From: Saccharum officinarum
Lineage: Eukaryota > Streptophyta > Magnoliopsida > Poales > Poaceae
Assembly (NCBI GenBank): GCA_020631735.1
Contig: CM036209.1
Coordinates: 1,720,165 to 1,784,164, forward strand
Direction of reading: 5' to 3'
Length of the DNA stretch: 64,000 nucleotides
The position numbers and the translations under genes are program-made. Below, piece after piece: positions 22,568 through 34,100 of the stretch. How positions within the stretch are numbered: the first letter of the stretch is position 1; the number at the start of each line of letters is the position of its first letter. Under the pieces are notes generated by a model that saw only the letters and a program-made list of their open reading frames with translations, had not been told where the DNA came from and ran no database searches.

Positions 22568-23640
22568 TAACGAGGTCTTAGTTCTTGATACATTTTACTG
22601 CTGCCAGGATGAATAGACAACTTAGAGAGATGAGCTTCATCCAAAATTTTATTCTTAAGCTCTCTATCCTTTGGAACAACAAGACGGTTGTCGAACCACA
22701 ACACATCCTGCTCATCCACCCTGAAGTGTTTCGAGGGTTCTTCTTGAATCTTCTTTTTGATGTGGAATATCCCCTTGTCTGTTTTCTGACCTTCTATAAT
22801 CTTACTCTCCAAGGAACAACTGACCTGAATACTTTGTAGCACGGCAGGGTGCATTAGATCGAAACCATCTTCAAGCAAGGGTTGCACATTCATACAATGT
22901 GACTTTCTGCTTAAAGCATCAGCTACCACATTGGCTTTCCCAGGGTGATACTGTACATTCAAGTTGTAGTCTTTGATCAGTTCTAACCATCTCCGCTGTC
23001 TCATGTTCAATTCTGGTTGGGTGAAAATGTACTTGAGACTCTTATGATCGGTGAAAATGTTGCACACGTTACCCAGTAGATAGTGTCTCCAAATCTTTAA
23101 GGCATGCACAACAGCGGCAAGCTCAAGATCATGTGTCGGATAATTGATTTCATGTTTTCTCAACTGCCGGGAGGCATAAGCAATTACTCTTCCTTCTTGC
23201 ATTAGCACACACCCTAATCCTGTTTTTGATGCGTCGCAGAACACATCAAAAGGTTTCTCGATGTCGGGTTGTGCAAGAACTGGAGCAGTGGTCAACAGTT
23301 TCCGCAAGGTATGGAAAGCTGTCTCACACTCCTCTGTCCACGCAAACTTGTGATCTTTCTGTAACAGACTTGTCATAGGCTTGGCAATCTTCGAGAAGTC
23401 TGGGATAAAACGGCGATAGTAACCTGCTAACCCTAGGAAACTCCTGACTTCTGACACTGTGGTTGGAGTCTTCCAATCCATAACCTCTTGCACTTTACTC
23501 GGATCTACAGAAACTCCATTCTCAGATAGGATATGACCGAGGAAAGGAACTTTCTTCAACCAAAATTCACATTTGCTGAACTTAGCATATAACTTATGAT
23601 CCCTCAACCTGGTCAAGACAATTCTCAGATGCTCTTCATG
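22528..23640 (-). pseudogene. Tekay A reverse transcriptase C-terminus, RNase H and integrase zinc finger
   Basis: The frame starts after the catalytic RT box, at [28 protein letters not shown], continues with [18 protein letters not shown] and [20 protein letters not shown], then a complete RNase H ([57 protein letters not shown]). The integrase HHCC finger begins at the end ([10 protein letters not shown]). The palm with the YxDD motif, the protease and the gag zinc knuckle are missing. The sequence jumps from gag directly to this point near 23640, so an internal deletion removed them. Confidence 0.9.
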
Positions 23641-24403
23641 CTCTTTCTCGTACTAGCTGCTCCAACAAGCGATCTGCATTCCTGTTGGCCTGAGTCAGCC
23701 TCTGTACTTGCTGCATGGAACTCTCGCCTCTCTCGAGAGCTCGGTCCCGCTGCAAGCTCATGTCGGCCAACTGCTCCTGCAAGCTAGCTATAGCACGCGC
23801 TTGCTTTTTCTTCTGCTTCCTTGCTTCAAGCCGATCATCACCACGTAGGCCAGTCAAGGTCCAATAGGTATTCTCCAGACCTTGGTATGCTCTGATGGCT
23901 GCATACATGGCACTCATGGTGTGATTGTCGCTAGCCAGTCCTTCACTGGGGCCTCTAACCAGGGCACTTCCTTGCGGCTGTACCCAAATGGCGTCGCGAG
24001 GATCATCTCTCGGGAAGGTACCGGCCAAAGCTGCTGCTAACTCATTGGGAAATCTGCTCATGATGTCTCGGATGACGCGAAAAGCTGCGCCCTCTGCACC
24101 CTCGACTGGAGTGCGTCCTTCGAACTCCAAATGTCAACCATCCCATTCTGGCGCATCACCAAGAGCAGGGACGGTGATCTCTACCACAGCAAGTCCATCT
24201 TCAGCTAGCTGGCTCTCGCTCCAAGAGTAAACTGGCTCTTGTCCCTCCGGGTACCCCACATCATGGAGCACTCTCCAAAGCAAGGTGGGCATGCCAAACT
24301 CGCTTAGAAAAGTGTCCGTGTTGCGGTGCTCCCGCGGGGCTAGCTGACGACGGGGTGCTCTTCCTCCAGTGGACTTGCGGGCAGTCTGCTTCGTGCGGGC
24401 CAT
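23636..24403 (-). pseudogene. Tekay A gag with histone H3-tail-like N-terminus
   Basis: Starting at the ATG at 24403, the protein begins M followed by ARTKQTARKSTGG, then RAPRRQLA. These 21 residues match the N-terminal tail of histone H3 at 19 positions; the exceptions are Arg for Lys14 and Lys18. After that it diverges completely from H3 (REHRNTDTFLSEFGMP), so it is not an H3 gene. There is an in-frame TGA at 24136-24134; the same frame then resumes (RTPVEGAEGAAFRVIRDIMSRFPNELAAAL) and ends in a charged coiled-coil-like stretch (EARKQKKKQARAIASLQEQL, LERGESSMQQVQRLTQ) before a stop at 23636. The conserved gag core and zinc knuckle are missing, cut off by the deletion that joins to RT. The ATG is immediately preceded by GTGCTACAG, which resembles a 3' splice site. 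Confidence 0.85.
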
Positions 24404-25178
24404 CTGTAGCACAAGTTTTAAATTACCCGGTGAGAACATATTTTAGTTGAGGTCACTTTTATCGAAATGGGATAATCCTTTTATAAGGGGAGGAATGCAT
24501 GCCATGAATGGAATGCACAAACAATATGATGCATGCACGAGTCTTACGTTCTCACAAACTTAGGAAAAAAAAAACATCTAACGGTGAATTCGGTGGCATA
24601 CAACGATCTCTCATATACGTAACTAATTCGGTCTACACGATACGCTGTTATGTACCTGCAGAAAACTCATTTCAGCCCATTCCCCATGAATGCATGAAAG
24701 CAGTAAACCTACCTACACGCTTTACACGAATCCCCAGATGCGTGTACAACGGTAGTGACTACCCAAACACATCGTCCTATTGACGGCATCGCCTCAACGG
24801 ACGGAACACCCACACATGCGACACTTTTATAAAAACATGTGTAAAACATGTAATTATCCAAGTATCATATAAGCACTTTCCCTAGATCGGCGGTGTATCC
24901 GATCATGCTCTCACAACTCACACTTACCGAAGCGTAGAGGTAACTGATCCATACATTACCACTCAATTAAGTGGCACTCATACAATAGCACGCCGTATGA
25001 GCAACGAAAAAGAAATATGGTGCAGAACCCCAAGTTAGTACTTAAATAGCCACCTAGAGTCCTTAACTGGGCATACAGGATATGACCACTGGCACACTTT
25101 TTTTTAGTTTCAAAATCACACTTTTTAAGCAGGGTTTTGGTTTAAATACACTTATGAACAGTAATTACGCTAAACCAT
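24404..25178 (-). mobile_element. Tekay A untranslated leader, possible leader intron
   Basis: About 775 nt lie between the primer binding site and the gag ATG, with no long frame. The end (CTTGTGCTACAG) looks like a splice acceptor, and a GCGTAATT near 25160 on the minus strand could act as donor. Tekay B has the same arrangement. Confidence 0.55.
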
Positions 25179-25190
25179 GCTCCGATGCCA
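25179..25190 (-). other. primer binding site of Tekay A
   Basis: The minus strand reads TGGCATCGGAGC two bases after the LTR terminus, close to the initiator-Met-type site TGGTATCAGAGC. Confidence 0.85.
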
Positions 25191-25192
25191 GC

Positions 25193-28100
25193 TGTAACAG
25201 AACCGCCCAATTATACGAGATTAAGTAAGAAAATCATCCAACGGATGGACAATTTACCAAACTTAAGCCCGTATAACCCGGTAGTCCGTGAAATCTCGAC
25301 GGATTTCAAACCATTTCACATCACAGCCAAGATCGTAATAAGTTCAGCGATTACCTTCATAAGTTACACAGCAGTTTGCGGCACAAAATACATCGGAGTT
25401 TAAACATAGTTATTACAAACCAGTTTCAAATAAAGTAGCGGAAGCATTAGTTCAAAGCACACACACACACACACATCTTTTCCAAAATACAGTGCCAGCT
25501 CGCGATCATCTCCCACAAAAGCATCAGGCGAGGAGTAGTGAGTGACCATTGCCCATGGTCCTAGGCTTCGCCCATCGCAGGGTAGAGACAGTTGATACAA
25601 TAACCATAGTATATCTGTCCATCTGCAACAAGTGGGAACAAAGCCCTGAGTACGAGAAGGTACTCAGCTAGACTTACCCGACAGAACCAAAACAAAAGAC
25701 TCCAAGGATCATGATAGGCATTTTGGTGGGGTAGCTGACTCATTTGCAAGAAAAGCATTTTTTTAGCTTAGCAAATCATTTACAAAAGCATGTCATCTTC
25801 TAAATCTTTATTCTCCTGTCAACTATATTTGCACTTTATGCTAAAGTAACCATGTAATTGAGCAAGCAAGGATTACCATTGATATTTAACAATAATTACC
25901 ATGTCATTTTCCACATAACTATCCAAGTGTTGTATCCATATTACTACGATGAAGTAACTCAAGTCAAATGCTCACTATCCAGTGAACGATGGCGATTCGA
26001 ATCGATTATTGACCAGCTGGTAATTTATTCCTCACACAAACCTCACTCACCCGCTAAAGTGAGGTATTGGTCACCGAGTCAACCATTCAGGTAAAGTCGC
26101 GAGCTTGCCAGGAACCACATGTACCCGGGGGCCGCCCGACTGCTCTTTGGCCTTATCATCGCGCCCCCGTTTCCTGCCACTACTGCTCCGGTACAGTGCG
26201 TTGCGGGCAATCTACTCGGCCCGAATAATCTCCCGGCTTCGCGGTCGAAAGGTACTTTATCCGGCCAGCTAAATGTGAGGCATGCGTTCAACATGACCCG
26301 AGGCCCGACATCGGACGGTCCTTAATCGACACAGACGGAAGACACTACAGTCCAGAACCCTGCAAGCTTCCGCCCGGTCTCACATTCATTCCCACACTTA
26401 GTTATTCTCACATGACAATTCTTTCACATAAAACCAGGTAATCCCCTATAGCTCGCGGATGACAGGCAATCACCCGACTTCTACCGGTCTAAGCAAACTA
26501 AGCAATTATTGACCGTGGACACCAGGGTGACAAGGATCGGGTAAAACAAGGTGGAACAAGGTATAATGCAGCAACGTTTGCAAACAACTCCTAAACTTAA
26601 TGCATCAGATTAAGTAAAATTAATAAATAATTATTTGCAAACCGGGGGAGAAATGCTCCGGGGCTTGCCTCGCTCGAAGGTACTGGGACGATGGTCGGGG
26701 CACTCCGGAAGCTCTTCACCGGACTCCTCTTCTACTTCTGCTGGCTCCGGCTCCTCGGGCTGCTCCTCTGCGTCCTCGGGAACAACTGCCGGAACCACTT
26801 CCTGCGATCCTGTATGATGCAGAAGTATGAGTGCAATATGCATCGGTGCATTGCAGAGGTGACATGAGATGATGATGATGCGGAATGCATGCGATGTAAC
26901 GAATGTATTACGTCATCGGATTATGTGGAACTTATGACTCTTCTACAAGGTAGTCTACGTCATCCAAGAACATGTACTCGGAAACTACCAACACTAGTTC
27001 CTACCATGCGAGAGTATTGGAGAATCAAGAGGCTTCAAAGATACACCAAAGTATAATTTTCCAACTAACTTTGCATTAAGAATAAATAGAAACCCTAATT
27101 AGTCTTAAGGTTGAACAGCAACACATATTTTATTAGCTCAGAAAAATCTTATAAAATTACAGTGGGTTACTAATATCAAGAATAGCTTGACATAAAATTT
27201 TTACTGCATTTGGATAATTAGAACTTACTATACAAAAATAACAAACTATGGCCTCAAATAGATATTTAAAATACTTTACATTATGAAAAGTATCAAACAA
27301 CAGATTTAGGAATTTTTCTACTATCTACTACCTAAACAAACACTATGGAAAAATTATCACTTGCATGTTTTATTCAAATTTATTTAAATAACAAAAATAA
27401 CAATTATTGGTAACAAAAAGCATTTGAACTGCAACTACAAATTTTTATACAGAACACCCAAGATATAAAATTTTCCTAGAAAGTACATGACACAAAAAGA
27501 TTAATAAATTTGGAATCATATTTTTCTGACTTTTCTAGGATTTATTAAGTATTTATCAAGAAAATAGCCATTTTACTATTTAATTATAAATTCTACAGAA
27601 AAGTACATCAAATTTGACATGCAACAATTTTATACCATAGATCAGGTTCAAATGAGTACATACAAATTTTATTTCACCAATTTTGGAGCTAAAATGGCCA
27701 AGAAATCATTTTACAAGTGTTTTTCATCAATAATATTAAAAGAAATCGGAATTTGTTTTCCTGAAAAAAAAAGAATCGGGCCGGCCCGAGGTCAACAGTC
27801 GTCCCGTGGCCGTTTTCCCGGCCCGTCTCGCGCGCGCGGGAGGTCCACCGAGCCGGCCCGCTCGGGGCGCGGCCCAGGGGCACGGTCCTGCCCCCGCGAG
27901 GCGCGGAGCGCGTCGTCGGCGTTCGCGCGCGCGACGTCGCGGCGGCGGCTATGGCCGACCGGCCGGCTCCGGTCGCGAGCGGGCGGGGCAGCGAGCGCAC
28001 GCGAACCACGGTGAAGTGACGAACCCGTTTTTGGAGAAAAGGGGAACGAGGAGGTAGCGGGAAGTCGCCTCGACGGGAGGCCGCGCGCGGTGGCGCCATG

Positions 28101-29078
28101 GCCGTCGGCGGCGAGGTGTGGAGGAGCTCACCTAGAGCTTGGAAGACGGCGCAAACGCGAGCTCGAAGCGGAGGAAGGCGAGGCGGAGCTGCGGGCGCGG
28201 TTAATTGCGAAATGGTGCGGCGGTGAGGGCGAATCACGCCGGCGGAGCGGCGGTCACGGCGAGGTGGAGCTCGAGCTTCTCGGCTCGGGAAGGGAGGAGA
28301 AGGGAGTGCGGGTGCGAGCGAGCGGGTGCTTGGGCCGGGGCAGGTGTAGGCGGGCGCGGGAGTGCGGTGACAGGCCGCGGCCGACGCGCGGCAGGCGCTG
28401 CAGGCGCGGGGCCGCCACGCGGCGGTGTCCTTCTGCCGCGGTCGCGGCGTGGCGCGGCGCCAGCGCGCGGACGCGGGCGAGAGGAGGGGAAGATGGCCGG
28501 CTGGGCCGGGCCGGAGGCGGGGCAGCGCGGGCGCGCGCGCGCGGTGAGGCGGGCCGACTCTGGCTCTGGGCCGAATCGGTGGCGGCGGCCCGCGAGGAAA
28601 AGAAATGAAATTTTTGATTTTCGATTTTCAAATTTAAATGCATTTCAAACTTCAAACCCAATTTTGAACAAGAAGAAAGCATTTTATGGATTTGGCCCAA
28701 AAATAAAAGTTGCTCAAAATTGAATTCTCTACAACTTTGATTAAGGGGTCATTTCAAAATTCTTAATAGATTTTAAATGACAAAATAAAAGCTAAATTAG
28801 GGAATAATTTTGAATATTTTTCATAATTGTTTTTGAACAAGTGTTTGACCAAATTTGAGCTCCAAAATTTGAACTAAGGTTCCAAGTGATGTAAGAATTA
28901 TGGTTGCAAGGCTTTTGATATAATGTGATTATCATATTATTATAGTTCATTAAATATAGCATGTTTAAGCTTTTATTTTAATCAAATTATACCATTATCA
29001 TACATGATTATAATGATATGAATGCTATGCAATATGATTGCCATGCAAAAATGCATTGCGCAACACCGGAGTGTTACA
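25193..29078 (-). mobile_element. Tekay A 5' LTR, 3.9 kb
   Basis: On the minus strand it begins TGTAACACTCCGG and ends GGTTCTGTTACA, with proper TG..CA termini. The first 250 bp repeat at 21098-21343. It contains a GC-rich, CpG-rich block at about 27775-28600 and an acidic open frame (26634-26812). Large parts are homologous to the Tekay B LTR, for example the block with CGGGTGATT and CGCGGATG near 26455-26480. Confidence 0.9.
26634..26812 (-). other. acidic open frame inside the Tekay A LTR
   Basis: After a splice-acceptor-like ATCATACAG the minus strand encodes a Glu/Pro-rich peptide: VVPEDAEEQPEEPEPAEVEE, then ELPECPDHRPSTFERGKPRS, ending CK before a stop. The Tekay B LTR encodes a clearly related peptide at the corresponding place (34455-34602). 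Conservation at the protein level between two diverged LTRs suggests a real exon or a functional RNA. No known domain is recognised. Confidence 0.5.
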
Positions 29079-30278
29079 GAGCCCGTGTCGCCTTGAGGCA
29101 GAACTCTCAGCCTACTGCATGGCAGTGGTCTCGAGGAGTCCTCAGATTTCATCCTGGGCTCGATGGGCCTCGGGGTTCGACGGCTCAGGCATGTTACGAA
29201 GGAGCATGGTGGCCGCGACCACGTTTTGGCTGGCTTGATTGAAAACCAAGGGCTCGACTGCCCGATCCTCGACGATGCGACAATTGATGTCATGAGCTCT
29301 CTCTCGAGCTCCTCCGTCATGTGTGTGGGCCACGCGTTCATGCTCGAGGGTTTGCTGAAGTAGGCGTAGATTTTCTCGTTCCTCGTCGAGCCTGTCCTGC
29401 AACTCATGGATTTGCTCGAGTTGCATTCCTTGATCCGCAAGGAATTGAGCCTCATCCCGCTCAGCAGGGAGCTCAACCTAAGGTGGCGTGTTCCTTTCTC
29501 CAACGGCTGCCTCATCCTTCGAATCCGATGCGATAGCTTCATCGATATTAAAGCACTCACGAGTCGGGTCGTAGGTGTCATCGGCAGAGTCGGAGTCGGG
29601 GGCGCCAAAATAGTAGTACAACGGGTGCATGTGGGGTTGTGCATCTCTGAAGTCGTGATGTCAAAATGCGGTCGCACGGAGCTCCGTATCTGGGGTCTTC
29701 GTGGAGTCCAGGTACTCGGAAGCTGGAGTGGACGTAACGAGGTCGAGGGTGGAGCGTAGATGGTGTTCGAGGAGTTCCTCGTAAGCACTCATGCAGGTGT
29801 TTACAGAAGAAGCGTACACCCGAGCAACCGAGTCTAGTCCAAACGGGAATGCCGGTGAGGGCGTGGTTCTCGGTACCGGAGCAATCGAACTGGCTGGTGG
29901 CGGCGCCGCACCGGGCGGTAGAGCGGTGGGACTCCCTGTCGGCATCTTACCCTCCGCCAAGCTCATCCTACATAGATTCTAAGTGAGGAAATCTGTGTTG
30001 GCGTCTGGCTGAGAGGCGCCGGACCGGGGAATACCATCACCCTCCACGAGGCGGTGACGGCGGTTGCGCTGGGCTCGCCGTCGCCGGGCGGCGCGTGCCT
30101 GACGAGAGCGACGATACCGACGCAGTGCTCCCCCAGGCTGGGAGAGCTCGTGGTCACTGTCAGTCGGGTGCCTGGGCAGGCGGAGGACCATGTCGTAGCT
30201 GTGGCCAAGAGACATGAACTCTAAGCTCCCAAACCAGATCACCGTGGCCAACGGTAGTGGACGCTCGGAGTCAGCCAT
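29079..30278 (-). pseudogene. Ty3-gypsy Tat-type gag remnant
   Basis: The frame begins MADSERPLPLATV at 30278, about 45 nt from the primer binding site, continues with a basic Arg-rich stretch (RYRRSRQARAARRRRAQRN), meets a stop at 29979, and continues in the same frame with a Pro/Ala-rich segment (TALPPGAAPPPASSIAPVP). After more decay the same frame gives a coiled-coil segment (LDEERENLRLLQQTLEHERV) and FNQASQNVVAATMLLRNMPE, which matches the conserved gag segment of Tat elements. It is cut at 29079 by the Tekay A LTR, which suggests Tekay A inserted into it or replaced the rest. Confidence 0.75.
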
Positions 30279-30321
30279 CCAGAAAAATGGCGGGAAAACG
30301 ATGTTGGCACACAGCGCCACC

Positions 30322-30336
30322 TACCTGGCGCGCCAA
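30322..30336 (-). other. primer binding site of the Tat element
   Basis: The minus strand reads TTGGCGCGCCAGGTAGG immediately after the LTR end ACGTCGACAG, a typical Tat-lineage site. It does not match the Met tRNA-type site used by the Tekay and copia elements here. Confidence 0.8.
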
Positions 30337-30337
30337 C

Positions 30338-31080
30338 TGTCGACGTTTGGTCCTACGAGGGTCCTAAGCCAACAAGTGAATCAATATTGTGTGTCCCTAA
30401 TCTGGATGGTGATGCAAGGAGAGTACATGGAGGTTTATCCTAGTTCGGGCAAAAGAAAGCCCTACGTCCAGCGGAGAGGGGGGAGTATTGTATTTCCTTG
30501 CACCTAAGTGCTTGCGTAGGGGTTACAAGCTGTGAGAGAGGAAACCGATCCCAGGTCTTAGAGAAAAAGTGAGAGTACAAAGGAGATTGATTGAGATATT
30601 GATCTCTTTGGTGGGATGGAGACTGGTTTTTCGTCGTCTGTTGTTTGCTGTCCGCTCCCTTTGTTGAGCCCCCTGCGTACCCTTTTATAGGGTAAGAGGA
30701 GGCAGGGGCGCCGGGGTGCCTTTGAGGTGAAGTTTTGTCAATCGCTGTGGAGGTTGCTGTAGCGATGTGCCCCGAGAATGGCCGGCCATCCCCGGACACC
30801 ATGGTGACGTAGAGGATGAGACGGTGAAAAGACTCCGAGTCCTGCGTCACGTCGGCCTTTTTTCCTTGTTGACCGGTAGTGGGTCGAGGCTGGGTCGAGG
30901 ACGGGTCGAGGTGGATCGACGGTGAACGGATAAGGCTGAGTCACCGGGATCGCAGGGTACGGTCCTTGTCGTATTCTCCCTCGATGGTGATTAGTGGTGA
31001 AATAGTGCATGGTATGGCGCGTACAGTGACAGGTTTTCACCTCCCATCCTGGGATGAGTAGTAAAAAGTGAGATTTGACA
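30338..31080 (-). mobile_element. Ty3-gypsy Tat 5' LTR, 743 bp
   Basis: On the minus strand it begins TGTCAAATCTCAC and ends AACGTCGACA, followed by the primer binding site and gag. Only 28 bp separate it from the Tekay B LTR on the right. The 3' LTR of this element is not in the window. Confidence 0.8.
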
Positions 31081-31108
31081 TCGGTACTGCTTCCATGTCG
31101 GTTGCTAC

Positions 31109-34100
31109 TGTAACACTTCAAGTGTTTAGTCCTTAATTGCATTGCATTTGCATGGCATAAACATAAGCATGCATCATTCATGTTTGTTATTTTATGTGAT
31201 GCAACACATGTAATTATTCTAGGGTTTGTTTGATTTATTTCATGAAGTATTTGATAGTTGGTGTAACAAAAAGGTAAGGTAGCCAATCATGACCTACAAC
31301 ACCTTAGTTATACTTAGGGTAACATTTGGAACAAGTTTCATGTTGACCAAAATTACAAATTTGCCCTCCAAGAGAAGTTGACCACCATTTGACTCTAGAA
31401 GGCTCTAGTTTGACCAGTTAAAAAGTCTAATTTAGAGACCTTGCATGGAAGAGCACCCTTAAGTAAAGTTGTAGAGAATTTCATGAGGAACAAAAGTTCT
31501 AATATGGCCATCTCATGAAAATGACCAGAGCATGCTCAAAAATGGCCCACAAGTCAGCTTGAGTGGGAATCAACACTTAAAAAAATTCTAAGTCTGGAAA
31601 TTTGATTTTTCAGTTTCCTGTACCTCACTTTAGCAACTTGTAAATCACAAACCAGGCCAAACCAGCCTTTGAGCCAATTGACAAAGTTGTTGTCCACACA
31701 TAGCTCTACAACATTGTCAATATCACCATCACCTGGTTCTCAATAATTTAGGAGATATAGTGTCAAGAAGTTAGGGTTTCAGTCGGCATTGATCTCTGAA
31801 ACGGCATTTCAGTTTCAAGGGGCACCACTTTGGAGCTCTGTAGTTTCAAATCTAGGCCGAACCAGCCCAAACTCCAATTGACAAACTTGTAGACCTCATG
31901 TAGCTCTACAATTTTGGTGTTATCATCTTCTTCTAATTCGAACTGGTTTGGGAGATAATCGGTGTTGAACTTGCCCTATCAGTCGACACCTTTGAGCTCT
32001 GAAACGAAACGTTCAGACAACGACGGCCGCGGCCGACCGCGTCGTGGCGCTCGGGCAGAGCCCGGTGGCCGCGTGGCGTGCGTGTTCTGCCGACGCCCCA
32101 CGTCGCCTGCGAGCTCAGCATGAAGACCGAGCCGACACCTCCACCCCCACACTCACGCTCACTCTTCTCTCCTTCACTCTCGCTCTGGCCGGGTTCACCG
32201 AGGCGGAAAACGGAGGCGCCATTGCCGCCGCCGCCCGCCCCGTGCTTGTGCAAGCTCACCATCGCACCACCGTCCTCCAAATCCCGTCCACCGCTCCACC
32301 AGCATCCCCTCCACCTCCTCCAACCGTTGCTTGACCGGATTGTGTAGAGGTGAGGGCGAATTTCGGTTTCCGCCACCGTGGGTCCTCGCCGGCGCACTGT
32401 CCGCGCGGCGGCTCACCGTGGCCAGCTCCCTACGGTCATCCTCCATTCTCACTAGTACATGTTTTGGGTTCCGGGTCGGGTAGAGAAGCCTAGGTGATGA
32501 CGTTACCGGATGGGATGGCCGGTACACGTCGGAACACCGTCGTGCGCCGCCGCGCCATGGCCGCCGGTACGGTGCTCACGTGGCCAGCGGCACTTGCTCC
32601 ACCTCCGTCCTTTTCCATGGCATGGAGAGGTCCGCCATGTCCTCAGGAAACCGCAGCACACCTCACTTGGGTCCCTGACCCGGAGCTCGCCGGACCACCA
32701 CCGGGTGCCGCCTCCGAGCCGCGGTCACCATGGCCGTCGTAGCTAGGGTGGGATAGGTTCAGCAAAACTAGGTTTGGTCGATGCGGGAAGTCGCGGGGAA
32801 GCCGTTGGTGCTCCTTTCATCGCCGGAGGCGCCGTCGTCGGCGAGCTTGAGCTCGCCGGAGTCATGGCCGTCTTCCCCCTTTCGCTCTCTCTCTCTGGCC
32901 TGCGGGCCCGCACTATCAGCGTCGCGCGCGCGGGCAGGGCGCCAAGGCAGGCCGCGCGCTGGCTGGGCCGCGCTAGCAAGCCGGGCCGGCCCAGTTCACC
33001 CGAAATGAAATTCGTTTTTATTATTTTGTCACTGATTTTTGTACAAGTTGGAAAAAATATAGATCTAGGGTTTTAATGATCCAAAAATCATGAGATAAAT
33101 TTTGTTGGGGTCTACATGATGTGTAGTATTTTAGAAAAATATGGATCTGGCATGAGATGTTTAAATTCTGTAAAAATTTAATAGATCCTTTAAATGTGTT
33201 TTGGAATGCATGCAAATTTGTTAAATTTATAACTTGAGCTGTAGTGTTCCATAAATCATGAAATTTGGTGGGTAGGTTACTCTATGCTAGCCCTAGCTCT
33301 GGTAAAAATTTGGGCATCAGTGCTTAATTAATTTCCAAGTTATAATGCTATCTTGTTATTCTAGGAAATACTTAAATGAATTTTTGTAATTTTTCTACAT
33401 GTGCAATGTTCATATAACTTTTTGGAGAATGTCTTGGTACCCTAGACTGTCTAAGAAAAATATGAAATCTGTTGTTTGACACTTTTCAATAGGGTTTCCT
33501 ATTTATGCAAAAATCAGCCTTATTAGCTTGTGAATTTTGTGTAGGGAGTTTCTGTGAATAAAACTTGTTCAAATTTTTACTGTGGTCTCTTTTTGGGTCA
33601 GAGAGCCCCTGTAATTTTTGTAGAATTTTAGGAGCAGTTTATATATATGTTTGAAATTTCACTTAATTACTTAAGTAAATTAAGAAATGGGTTTAAATAA
33701 ATATTCTAGGTGGGCACACCTTACTTTCTGGTGTTTTTGTGACATTTGTGAACTTGTAGTAGTATTAGTTTGGTCTTAGAGAATGTTGGTCACATCAATA
33801 AATATTTAACCTTGGTAATTTAGGTTTTCTGGACAGCTGGTAGTAATTCTAAATTTGGCTTTGATAAAATTGGTTGCTGGAAAACTTGTAAATACCAAAG
33901 TTGGAGTAAACTTGATGAACTAGCTTGTGTCAAATTTGGAAGCATTTGGCTTAGTAGTTTGAGAGTTACTATTGTTTAAAGTGGCAGTTCAAAATCTGCT
34001 ATTCTCTGTGTTGGAGAAGACAGATTCTGGAACTTGTGAAGTTTAACATGGAAAACTTAGGAGTTTGGAGTTGAGGTCTGAAAATGAATTGTAGTGCATT

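Noticed and set aside
24134..24403. Histone H3 gene on the minus strand
   Set aside because: Only the first 21 residues resemble H3; the globular fold (for example the KPHR and ALREI regions) is absent, and the frame sits between a retroelement leader and RT, so it is gag.
25457..25477. CA microsatellite in the Tekay A LTR
   Set aside because: A short dinucleotide run (about ten CA units) is real but common and has no further meaning here.
27619..28723. Several 130-180-codon Arg/Ala/Gly-rich frames
   Set aside because: They lie in the GC-rich part of the Tekay A LTR on both strands; composition alone keeps them open.
31933..33076. Pro/Ser/Ala-rich frames near 32-33 kb
   Set aside because: They lie in the GC-rich part of the Tekay B LTR and have no recognisable domain.
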